Source: Fasciolopsis buskii (taxonomy: Eukaryota > Platyhelminthes > Trematoda > Plagiorchiida > Fasciolidae). From it: 64,000 nt of DNA. Below the pieces are notes generated by a model that saw only the letters and a list, made by a program, of their open reading frames with translations, was not told the DNA's origin and searched no databases. The stretch spans positions 212,716 through 276,715 of the forward strand of contig LUCM01002455.1 in NCBI GenBank assembly GCA_008360955.1. Direction: 5' to 3'. The translations under genes and the position numbers were made by a program. Positions within the stretch are counted from its first letter, which is position 1. Each line of letters opens with the position of its first letter. Shown one piece after another: positions 14,540 through 26,200 of this stretch.

Positions 14540-14880
14540 AGATTTCGGATGCAGGGAGGCCACCGACTGCAGCCTGCCATCATACTGCTCATCGTCTTCA
14601 ACAAACGCGTAACAGGATTATCAAGACCGCATTCCGACAGGTTAACTGAACTAGTTACTTAGTCGAGGCTTTAACACATTTCCATACACCACGAACTGAC
14701 CACCCTAACCCATCTCTCAACCAATACCTGCCGTGAGAACAGTATACAATGAAGCAGGCGACCTGTGGGGATGCGCAATACATGACTCAACCACATTAAC
14801 CTACTCAAACTCCGTGCTTCGTTTGCAGATCGGACTCTACGGTTCGGTACCACAAGCTAGATTTCTGAGTCCTTAAGATA
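14540..14880 (-). mobile_element. RTE-type retrotransposon 3' fragment
   Basis: The minus strand reads EARSLSRLMWLSHVLRIPTG, the conserved segment downstream of the reverse transcriptase core in fluke RTE elements (compare KLSRLRWLGHVLRM in copy C, 37451-38473). The frame is broken and nothing upstream is intact. It resembles the 3' portions at 48404-48903, 55341-55840 and about 63000-63200. Confidence 0.5.
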
Positions 14881-15717
14881 TTACTCTTATCATATTTCAG
14901 CAGCGTCACACAAGCACCGGTGCTCAAGGAATGCAGTCTTTGCACATCGGTCCTCAACGGTCGTGTTTTTGAACACTATAACACGACAAGTCTTACGGGT
15001 GCTGTGAAACTTGATTGATAATTAGATTTCAAGCTGAAGCAACAGATGCATCCAACCGATAAATGCCAGTCGGTCATGCAATTTATTGTTTAGGCAAATA
15101 CTTATGCTGTGAATCTCAGACGGATGGGGCGATTTCTTAGTAATCTCAGCTGGAAAGTTGAAAGGAAGCGGTGAAAGGATGCAACCGCGATGGACGCTAT
15201 TTCTCGTATTGAACGATGAGCGCAGGCATGAACTAGACTTGGGTTATCAAAAAACAACAAAAGGAAAGTAGAAATGAGTTTGTCTGATACCCATGCCAGT
15301 GAGAGGATGTGCTAGAGAATTACACGACCGACTGAATCCAGAATTACTGACGGACTACTGTAATTGAAACCGTGGGCCAACAGAAGGTAATTGCGGTCTA
15401 AAATTTGGCACAGAAATGTGACAGATACCACTCCGATCGGGTGGGTAACCGGCTTGTTCACCACATGTACGCCTTTGCGAACAGTCTGGATGAGAAGCTC
15501 AGAAAAATAACTCTCGGATTTCGAGCGTTTTATTGTAACGATAACCACCTAGAAAGCTCCGTCTGAAACTCAAGTCACTGATCAAAATCTAGAACCAGTT
15601 GCGCCGGACAGTTAGATTTACTAATTCTAGTGCGGTCACAGACTAAACACAAGCCAAAGCATGACCTGATTCCATAGATATCGATCAAATTGATCGAGAA
15701 TTTTCAACTGATCCACC

Positions 15718-17640
15718 TTCATCGTCGTTCGCTTTAAAATGCCTTCTTCCCAGTTATTCGTTTCCATGAAAATAGTGAATATCCGAGGGGGACAGGCGGT
15801 GGACCTATACAGGGGAAAGAAAAGAACGCCGCAGTAGCCAACACAGAGAACACAGTCTAATTATACAAACGCCCTTTTCCAATCTTCTGATTTGTCACAA
15901 GATGATAACACGATCGCCACTGTCCAAGGTTTATCGCCATATCGTGCAGTACCTCCAGCCAGCTAGTTGTCGGGTCTTTTGGACCCCAACCACAAAGACG
16001 TGGGACACCTACTTTGCCTAAGTTCGTTGTACGTCTTCTCACCTCCTCTGTCAAGTAATCTGCTGACCTCCAAATAGCTTCTTCCACTCCGTAGGAGCGC
16101 AAAACGGGGTGTGGTGTGGCGGATGAGTGTTCGCCGTAAACAACGTAGTCTACTAAGCTTCATACGTTGAGTTAAGGTGCTCTCAGAACCGATACCTAAT
16201 ACCAGATTCCAAACCTCCACATTACTCTCCAAGTCACTCTATTAACTGCCAACGATATTATGTAGACATCAGCGATCGAAAATCTCCAAGTGATGAACGT
16301 ATTCGACAGGCATATTCCACGTCTCGCAACCGCACAACAGAACAGAACTGAGAGCACTGAGGCACAGTACACATGGCCTTTCAACTTCAGTGAAATATCA
16401 AACCGACACTACAGGTGCTTCAGTACAGCATAACCTGCTGGAGCCCTGGATATGCATATCCTCACCCTCACTATCGTGCTACCATCCTTCGACACGCAGC
16501 TGCCAAGGCAATTGAAACGGTCCACAATTGTTAGGTCCTCTCTATCCAATACCAAGTTCGGGACTAATGTCGTCCAGTCTTGTACCATCACTTTACAGTT
16601 TGCAGGTGCAGAGCACATACTGAATGGAACTACAGCACTCAAAAGTCAGCCAAGTGCGCGCTGTGTATGGTCCGCAGATTCGAACGGGCACATGACGTCT
16701 TCTGCGTAATCTAGGTCATATAGCTCCTCTTCATTTTCCAGTTCGACCCCTACATCTTGGAGACCTCCTAAAGTGTCTTCCATTAACTTCAGCATGACGA
16801 AGTTAACGTCACGTTTTGTTGGTTGGGGTCCGAAAGACCCATGACCTAGCTGGCTGGACGCACGGAAGAATATGACAGTGAATCACGAACAGTGGTGATC
16901 GTGTTGTCATTTTTTATCGAATCAGAATGGTTGAAAGATTGCGTTTGTACAGTTGGACTTTGTTCCGTGTGTTGGCTGCAGCTTCATCTTATCTTTTCCC
17001 ACCTGCGTAGGTCCACTCCTTGTTCCCCTTGGATATTCACTCTGTGTATAGAAACATGTAACTGTATGGAAAATGCAGCGGTAGTGGGGCTTGCCTTGCT
17101 GTTTAACGCCGAACAATGAAAAGGATGACGATGAAGTTAGCCAAGAATGGAAAAATAGAACACCCTTGTCAAACACTGCTAGTCGCTTCGAATGAACTTG
17201 ATAATCCACCGTATACCCGTACGCGACCATAGGTATGCAAGTACAATACTCGCAACAGGTCCACGAACTTCGTTGGCATATCCTTCCGCTGGAGAGCACT
17301 GAATAGCGCTGTCCGATCCACTGAGTCGAACGCGCCTTTCATGTCGAGAAAGACCACGATCGTAAGGCGGCGGTGTGTATGGCATGTTTCGAGTGATCGC
17401 CGAAGATTGAAAAGCTGTTCGGTGCAACTTCGACCTGAACAAAATCCGGCCTGCTGTTCGCGGATGTTAATCTCGCGAATCGGTATCAAACGGCGCAGCG
17501 TTATCGAAACAAAGACCATTGTAAATAGCGGCATTCAACTTGTCCTACTTTTGGAGTTACTCCGTTTACCTTCCTTGAAGATGAATACAAATAGTGACTC
17601 ATCCTACGACATCGGAATATGTTCTTCGTTACAGGTATCA
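15718..17640 (-). mobile_element. Decayed RTE retrotransposon (minus), interrupted by a nested insert
   Basis: Reverse transcriptase pieces read in order on the minus strand: around 17534-17169 LRRLIPIREINIREQQAGF and TIVVFLDMKGAFDSVDRTAL; around 16790-16640 MEDTLGGLQDVG and LDYAEDV (the YADD box changed to YAED); 16642-16409 NLVLDREDLTIVDRFNCLGS; 16232-15857 LSRLRCLRRT and GWGPKDPTTSWLE. The 3' UTR ends near 15718 in a cgacgatgaag-type tail, typical of RTE. Several frameshifts and stops make it a pseudoelement. The segment 16808-17132 belongs to a second, opposite-strand element inserted into it. Confidence 0.85.
16808..17132 (+). mobile_element. 5'-truncated RTE 3' end nested in the minus-strand element
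   Basis: Plus-strand remnant coding GWGPKDP...SCCHFLSNQNG followed by a 3' UTR and a short gatgacgat tail. It is flanked by a probable target-site duplication, gaagttaac at 16799-16807 and gaagttagc at 17133-17141 (8 of 9 match). The interrupted host frame resumes across the join (PFLANF | VMLKLMEDTLGG), which confirms the insertion. Confidence 0.85.
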
Positions 17641-17699
17641 CGAAGCTAGGAGGTAAGTGTATTAGACAGAAGAGAGTTCGGCGGGATGCTAGTTCTTAA

Positions 17700-19590
17700 A
17701 CTAGAGGGTAAGACGGCATCTAGAAGGTTAGGTTAAGAAGCATCTTACAAAAGATTTTGAAAATAGTTGGATGAAGATAATCGAAAAATGGAAGTAGCGG
17801 TTGATTAAGGCAGTAGTCAAAGGCTATTTAAACTTATATGCGACGTCAGCAGATGACGAACTTCGGTCAATGAAACCATGTGACGGAAATGGAGAGCTTA
17901 TAAATAGCAAACAGAAAAGGCTTGACTGATTGACCGAATACTTCGAGGAATGGTTTAGCCGATTGGGCACCAATGTGGCTACTCTTAAGTCCACAACTAC
18001 GAGTACTTGGAAAGTGTCACTTGACTCTCCGGCCGGAGTGAAAATAGAATTCCGCTCTCGACTACTAGAGCATGCAAAGCGGCCGATTTTGACGAATGTT
18101 CCTCAATTCTTTTCAAAATGGATTAAGATGCGCTGTTAAGACCACTAACTACCTAGCTCTATGACATTTGGAATGAGAAGGCTATTATGAGAGTCGCTGA
18201 TTGTACCCAAGAAGTGAATACGAAGTGATGGAAGTATTCATTATGGGATCAGTTTAATTTCTGACAATTGCCAAATTATTAGCATCGATACTGGTACGCC
18301 ATCTGATACTGGTTCGCGACAGGAATATCCGCGAACAACGAGTCCGATTTCATTCAAGTCGACCTCGAATCAGTCAGAATTTTATCGCCCGTCAATAATT
18401 TGAAACGCATCACATCGTCTCCTGACAATCGCGGCTTTTCTTGGTCTGAAGCAAGCCTTTGACTCAGTTGAACGAACAGTGCTGTTTACGATAAGGATGT
18501 ATCACGGCGGTTCCTGAATATACTACTATTATTGTACCGGCATACCAATTGTTGCATACGCATACATGGTGAACTATCAAGTTCAATCGAAATGACCAGC
18601 AACGTTTGACAAGGCTGTCCCATTCCACAATTGTTTAGCCTCGCCGTGGATAAGATAATGGAGGGCGCTTTAGGTCTTCACGATGCAGATATCAAGCTGG
18701 AAAATGGTGCAAGGCTTAGCGACCCAAGTTACGCCGACCACTTCGCCCGATTGTTTGAATGTACGCGACGTGTACGACATGGGTTAGGCAGACTTGTAAA
18801 AGCTGCAACTTTATTTGGCATGTGTTTTGCGCTTTTGAAGCCTAAAGTGCTATCACAAAACCAAACGTCGGTGCTTCCGAGACTAACACTCAGGGAGAGG
18901 AGTTAACAACTATTGATTGTTTCAGTTACTTCGGGGACCGCTTGATTAGGGATGGTAACACGGCATTAAAGATGAGCACTTGTATATCGAAAGGACTAGT
19001 AGCGTACGCTAGATTGAAGGACATGTAGCGCCGACCTAGTTTCATGCTTGAGTTGAAAGATCGTGCGTACTGAGCCGCAGTGAGCACAGTTCTGTTGCAC
19101 GGTTGCGAAACAGAGTTCGCATGTTGAAGATGTTCGGACTTTGGAGGTTTTCGACCGTCGATGTTTGCGTGTTATCGCTGGTACTAAATAGAATGAAGGC
19201 GTGAGAAACTCTAACGATAAAAATCCAGTGTTGGTACGGGATCGGGAAGTGTTCCGTCAAAATGCACCTAGCCTAGTAGACCTCGTTGCTTGGGTTGCGC
19301 GTTATGTAGGGTAAACACGAGTATGGCATAATGTGCCGTTTCCCGTGTCTCCTTTGGAGCGGAAGAAGTCATACGGAGGTCAACAGATGAGATGGCAAAG
19401 TGGGGTGAGAAGACGTACAGCGAAGTTTGGCGAAGCAGTTATCCAATTTTGTTGTGTTTGGGGTCCAAAAGATCCCCCTCAAGCAGCTAACTGGGAACAT
19501 TGATATATGGTAGGTGACTGAGCAATGAAGACCGTATTATCACTTTCGGCCGAATTAGAATGACTGGGAAAAATATGCGCCTGAACTGTT
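17700..19590 (+). mobile_element. Decayed RTE retrotransposon (plus)
   Basis: Plus-strand pieces in order: a linker with ADDELRSMK at about 17850; TEYFEEWFSRLGTN (17933-); reverse transcriptase pieces around 18300-18560; 18631-18906 MEGALGLHDADIKLENGARL and SYADHFARLFE (YADD changed to YADH); then MRWQSGVRRRTAKFGEAV and GVWGPKDPPQAANW near 19390-19500. Many stops and frameshifts. It lies head-to-head with the minus element ending at 17640. Confidence 0.8.
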
Positions 19591-20051
19591 AAGTCATGTA
19601 TTTTTCGTGTTGGTTACTACGAGGTTCTTTCCTTTTCCTAGCTCTGTCGATCGAAGTAATGTCTGCTCTGGATACCTTTTATTTCCATTGTAACATGTAA
19701 CATGGTGAAAAAGGTAGTGGTCAGTTGGTCTCATCCAGTCGTTTGGCGATGTATGATGACAGTATGTTGTCGATAATCCTCCTGGTTAAATAGTGAAAGG
19801 AGAGGAAATGACACGTGCAAGCGACATGGAGGTCAATTAGCGTAGCACACGTGCTGACTACCTGCTTAGACAGCAATTTCACACCAACGATGAATTTCAC
19901 TTGAGAGTCTGGTTGTATGAATATATTAGAGTCTAGACGACGTATTTTTTACAACAATATAAAGTAGAGTGCGACAATATCGATCAGTGAACATATATCA
20001 AATAGAAGAATCTTCAAAATGGAGCAACATACAAACGGTAAGTGAACTTAC

Positions 20052-20297
20052 AGCATCATTATAATGTTCTTTGAACCACGTAATCATTCGGTCAAGTGTA
20101 GGAAACATTAGACGGCGGAAACGAAATCCTTCGGGGCGCACGCTAAACAGCTCGTAGTGGGGATTTTTATTCGGCATGTAAGCCAGAATAAAGTATCCAG
20201 GTCGTTCCTTTGTGGAACTAAGGAAATAGGGGATCCGGTCAGGGTTGACATTCTTCTCTTGTTGTAGCAGCGAGGCGAGGAATGCTCGGTCACCCCC
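20052..20297 (-). CDS. SUPT6H: SPT6 exon 14: C-terminal SH2 domain
   Basis: Residues 1372-1453. Starts GGDRAFLASLLQQEK and has IPYFLSSTKERPGYFILAYM, LFSVRPEGFRFRRLMFPTLD and MITWFKEHYNDA, matching the C-terminal SH2 of SPT6 (PEGFRYRGQIF and WFKDHYQD in animals). A good gtaagt donor at 20051 shows at least one more coding exon downstream. I saw no tail exon between 1 and 20051. Confidence 0.94.
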
Positions 20298-23200
20298 CTG
20301 TGTGGAATATGCATAAGTATGGAATGGATAAGGAACTTAAGATTGGTATTATAAGAGCTTCGGAATGACTATTTTCCTAGGCAAAGAAAAGGAAAGCGGA
20401 TGTTTCAGATTACGGCGTGGTGTCAAGTATATAATAATCGGTCTAGTAGAATCCAATAATGCTGCTAGATCAGGAAGCAATATTTCATTTCGACAAAACG
20501 AAGACTAATATGTTAGCATTCATCATGAGGTATAACTCACCATCAAGGAAAGATGGAAGCATCGCACAGCTGTTTCATTCTTGTTAGGAGTAACTAGCAG
20601 TGCATACCATGAAGTTAAACATGCTGGTACGAGCATGCTCAATAAGCGTAATGACTAAGATGTTCGACTCACAATCGTTCGTCCCGAGTTTGCGCCTTAG
20701 TTCGGTCGGGTGGATATACACCACTGACGATTCCCAACAAAGATGAAACAACTGCACAGTGTTTCCACAGTCTCTTAACGGTGCATTGAGCACTATACCA
20801 CATACTGAATAATTTCAGGTACCATATCGTCTGCAACTGGCATTGATAACAGTACTTTAAAAAATTTGCACAGAAATAAACACTGATGTGGGGTACACTG
20901 ACCGAGGGCAAACAACTAAGACTCGATCATTAACCCCATAACGGGCCCAGAAACAGTAACAAGCAGTTGCCATTAGCTGAGGATGAACGTATTATTAAAT
21001 TTATTCTCTGTCACCGTGGGTTTTGTTTGTGAATAAACCCAGTTACATGATTAATAAATTGGACCACTGAATCCCCCATCTCAGACAACCAATAAAGCGT
21101 AGCACTGTGCGACAGAACAAACAGAACAGGTAAATACATCAAATCTAAATTTTTACACCCAAGATTTTGTTTTCTAACCATAATTATTGAAGGTTTGGAG
21201 TTAGTAGAATTCATTATGATTTGGCGGCAAAATATCCAACGCCCACTCATTTCATAGAAACTGTAATTGATCAAGTATTCCAACAAAAGCAGATTGAAAT
21301 TGGCTAGTGCATTACAAAACGGGATGGTCAACAATGAGGATGCACCTTAACATGGCGTGGTGGCAAACGTCCTCCATGACCCAACGAGTTACACAAGAAG
21401 GCCCATCACAAGCTGCTCTAATCACGAATGGAAGATCATTGGGTAGAGGCCTACTGGTCCTCCAGGACACTGGGGGTTCATCTGAGCTGTCAGCTTAGTC
21501 GTAAGTGAGTAGAAGAATAATTGATCCAAGTAGATGGGCTTCCAGGCAACCAAATCCCACTGCCCAGTGAGCAGGTCCTTGTTGGAACCGACGGATAGGG
21601 TTGAAAACCCTAATCGTTCGTCTGCTTAGCTGCTGGACTATATAGGAGTATCCGACCGCCATTCCCCATGAATCACACGCAAACAAAGAGTTCTATACTG
21701 CACCGAGCGGAGTGGGCAGTGAAGAGTATACTACTCCTCAGAGTTCCCTCTCTTTTATTCAACCTGTCTCTTCTGTCTCCAACCCAATCTCTTTGCCTGC
21801 TCTGCCAACCCATAATATCCCCACTGATAACACGCCCGATACTCGCAACGGTTCGTTGTCAAATAGTTTAGTAGGTGGTTTTCATTCTGTTAGCTCCTCA
21901 CATGTTCTCAAGCCTCGTCAGCCTGTGAATCTCGGTTCCTTCAATGTGCGCACTTTAATGCAGGCTGGTCAACAAACATGATTAACTCTGAGAGTGGACT
22001 CACTTTCGATTGATATTTACTGCGTGAGTGAAACACGAATTCACGATTCGAGTAGAGTAATTCAACTAACTGCCCCTAATGTATCGCCAAGATATTTTTT
22101 CACACTTCAGGAGACGACGCGGCTCAGGCTGCGGGTCAATGCGGGGTAGGAATAGTCTTGAGTGAGAAGGCCTAAACAGCACTTTTAGACTGGATCCCAG
22201 TCAACAGTCGCTTGTGCGCCGTAAAACTGCATGGATCAGTCGGCGTCCGGAAAGATAGTAGTGTTAAGCGCAGTTTATTTTTCACCTCGGCATACGCCCC
22301 AACAGATTGCAGCACTGAAATGGAGAAAAACGAGTTTTATAATGACCTCGTCACCCTTGTTCGGAAGAACAAAGGCTCTGACACTGTAGTGGTGGTAAGT
22401 GATTTTAATGCACAAGTTAGATAACTGAGTGCATCGGAGTCCTGTTTAGGTGGGCGATGCGCCTTGCCTGTCCAGCGAACAGATAACGGGGAAAGACTTC
22501 TCCAAATCTGTGTAGACAATCACTTATTCCCATCTAGTATGAATTTCCGACGCAGTTCGTGTCGCACAGCGACATGGCGTTCTAACCCGACAGGTAGTCT
22601 GAGTCAGATCGACTATGTCGCAGTAAGCTACCGTTGGCGCGGTTCTGTTCAGAATTGAGGATCATACTGGAACACGTACGTCGAATCGGACCATACCTTA
22701 GTTTTAATACGATTTTTGCTGTAGCTCAATGGCCACCGGAGCAGATCGCAAACTGGGTTGGCTGTTGGATGTCTGTCTGATTCGGCTGTTAGCACCAGTT
22801 AAGAACGGAGATTATCCGATCAGCTGAGCATCCTCAAGAGCAGCATTATAGATGAGCGTTGGGATCAAATCAAACAGATTTCGTTTGTGGTCCTAGATCT
22901 AGCGTTCATCAAAGACACTGGATCTCGAAAGAGTCACTGAGCCTGATGGTGCAAAAACGCCAGTTCGCTAACTGCATAATGATTAAGATGTGTCGACATC
23001 TACAACGTCAAGCGACAGTAGGCCTTGAGAATGACCGTGAGAACTGGTTGGTTAAGTTAGCCGTAAAAATGGAATTAGCACTTGTTCCAGGTTTTAGTCA
23101 AAGACTGTTCAAGCGTATACGCGACACTGGCGGGCGTCGAACTTCGGTTAGTGAAGTCATATGTAATAGAAATAGAGAGCCCATTCATAATAGACAGTAA

Positions 23201-26200
23201 GGACTCAACCGTTGGTCTGAAAATTTCAAGGATCAGTTTAGCCGGCCGCACGCTAATGCACTTAGTCCGATGATCGCGACTGCTAATCTTTGAGATATGC
23301 CTCTTGACCCTGCAGCGGAAGTGAAAGTACAGTCGAATATTCGACTGCTGAAGAGGGGAAAACAGCCGGTCCCGACAAATTCCCCACGTTCTCTCCAAAC
23401 TGGACGTAGAGGTTATGGTTGGAACGAGCAACGTATTCCTATATCATGAAGTGAGTCACTGATTGTGCCCTTCTTCAGACAGGGAATGCATAGTGATTGT
23501 AGTAATTGTCGTGAGATTAGGTTAATTGCGATGGTTACTAAGGTCTTTGTTCGATAACGCTGCGCCGTTTGATACCGATTCGCGAGATTAACATCCGCGA
23601 ACAGCAGGCCGGATTTCGTTCAGGTCGAAGTTGCACCGAACAGCTTTTCAATCTTCGGCAATCACTCGAAACATGCCATACACACCGCCGCCTTACGATC
23701 GTAGTCTTTCTCGACTTGAAAGGCGCGTTCGACTCAGTGAATCGGTTTCTGTGAGATCAATGGCGTTGAGGAAGTGATAGTGAATCCTAGCGGTTTTTAA
23801 CTACCAACAACTCTGTCAGTAGTAAAGGTATATTCTGACAACTCTTCCAATTCCCGATAACGACTACGCGACACCGTTACCACCACACGGCATAATCTGG
23901 CTGTTCACTGTCTACTGACTACTGAGGTAGTAGTGAGTTAGACATTGAGAAGCTCATGGAGCGCCCGGAGTAGGCTGATTCGATTATCCCGAGACCCGAC
24001 AAAGTCTACGGACATTGGTAGGCAGAATACATTGATACATTGGCATTAAAATGAACAGCCAAGATGACATTTCAACTGAAAATTATTCTTTTTTGCAAAA
24101 ACAGGGGAATATCGACCAGTGCAGGCAATCAGAGTAAAGCTATCTACAGGAATTCCGGCAATGTAGCACATACTGTGTTAGCACAAACGAATAGCAGAAC
24201 AAAACAACTAAAATTAAGCGGAGAGGAACAGATCAAATAAATTGGTCGGTCTATGCTTACCATTGATTCTCGGTAGTATCGATAAGACATAATATCCCCG
24301 ACAAGCGAGACCATGGGTTGGACGTGCCTCGCGACAATTTCATCCAGGTCCTCAAATTCTTCATCCCCAATTATCAGCACCCGCCCGAGCGAGAAACTAT
24401 TTGATTTTTCTTTCTCTAGGACGTCTATATGCTGCATAATGCCTTCATCGACTTTCCAACTGACGGTTAGGTGATCAGGGCCCTTGAAAACCAATGTACA
24501 GACACATCAATCTTAAAGACTGGGTGAATCAGATATGACTGGCAAAAGAAGCAAAATGTTAGGATACACAACACGGGTAGGCTAAACAGAGACAGAAACA
24601 AGAAGCACAACCGATGGTTTACTTGTGAGATAACATGGATATGAAGGAAATAACGCTAATTATTAAGACGGGAAGTGGGACATTGTGGAGAGGAGCATCT
24701 TTCGATTCATGATGATTGTAGTTCTTGCGACCAGCAAGTAGACAACGTTTGGTCGCCATAGATGAAAAGTTGAACGCAAGAAGAAAAAATCAGTAGAACG
24801 AAACGACTGATTCCGGTTTTAGTACTAAGGTAATTTTGCCGTGTCCTCTAGCGTTGTGCAAACAGACATTGCTAACTTTATCAACTTAGCAATACCAAGT
24901 TAAAAAAATTAAATAGTGGCCTGAAATATGAATTATCGAAAAATTGTGAATTAAAACATATCTAACCCCATTAAAAATAATCCACTCCGGGAAAGGGATA
25001 TTCAATTTTGTAGGAAGCACTCACTTTCCGACTAGGACGAATTACAATGCCCCCTGGTTCCATGTCCGTTTCCATTGAGACCAACTGATCGTAACTGATA
25101 TTCTTGAAGTATGGATGAAAGATCACGCGAGATAAGTAAGGTGTTGATTTTTCCTTGGCTTTAGCTTTAGCTTCTTCTTCTTCTCGAATATCACGTTCTT
25201 CAGCTTCATAGTCATAAAACGGATCAGGACGTGGACGCCATATATGTTGATCATCCTGAAAGGGAAAGTGCATGAAAAGGAGCAAATAGCAGAACACAAA
25301 AGTTTACAACTTACGCTGGAATAATGAACAAGTCGATATTAATCGATATCTAGAGTACTTTTCCACCTAGGTTTTGCGAATATTACTAAGAAGCGTAACC
25401 ATGCATCATTCTCCAAAACAAAGACGTCATTGGTGAAGTCCTTAAACAATCATATTATATTACTGGATGCCGACAAGCCATTGATTTCGTAGATCGCGTA
25501 CGACGAACACTCGTCTACCATACCGTGCCCTATTTTATATTCTTCCTAAGGAATGGAAGAAGCCATGTGGAGGCCAACAGATGACGTGGCAACGTGGGAT
25601 GAGAAAATGTACAGCGAAGTTAGGCAAAGTAGGTGTAGACTGGAAAACTGGGGAAGAAACCGTGAAACTGTCGAACGAATTTGGTTCGGTTCAGAGCAAC
25701 AAGGTCGCGGACTGTTTACTCGGTTTAATATTCCAATCTCGAGTTTCTTAACCCGCAAGTTTCTAATCTTTTTCATTCCTGTTCTTCTAGAGGTTGCACA
25801 TCCAGCAGTTGTGTTGTGTGAAGTCATAATACTTCCCTATTTCGGTATTTCTCGTTCGAACTCGATTTATTTGTGTTAACCAATTGATAGCCAGTGAAAC
25901 TGGGACGATCATCACATGACAGGCACAGATCTTGGTGATATGAACTCCGTAAATTACCATGTGTCATTTGTTATTGTGTTTTCACTCGCACGTTGGTAAG
26001 TATGAACGAATCGTGTCTTAGTGCCGGCTTTCGAAAAGCTAGACGTGTACAGGCGAACATTTGAACCCCAACACTGTACTTACTGTTCAATTTTTTGTTT
26101 CGGATGACACAAAAGACATTCACAATCAACCGACGGGACAATCTTTTCGGATTTTCCTTATCCAATTAATGTATTGAATGTCAACTAGGTGAGACGAACG

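Noticed and set aside
20584..21686. Recurring short frames of 63-107 codons in the 720-bp module and RTE 5' region (also at 34-35 kb and 46 kb)
   Set aside because: They repeat only because the DNA is repeated; no family match, and frames occur on both strands.
22715..22760. tagctcaatgg resembling a pol III A box, repeated in RTE copies
   Set aside because: It lies within the endonuclease-derived reading frame of the family and has no matching B box.
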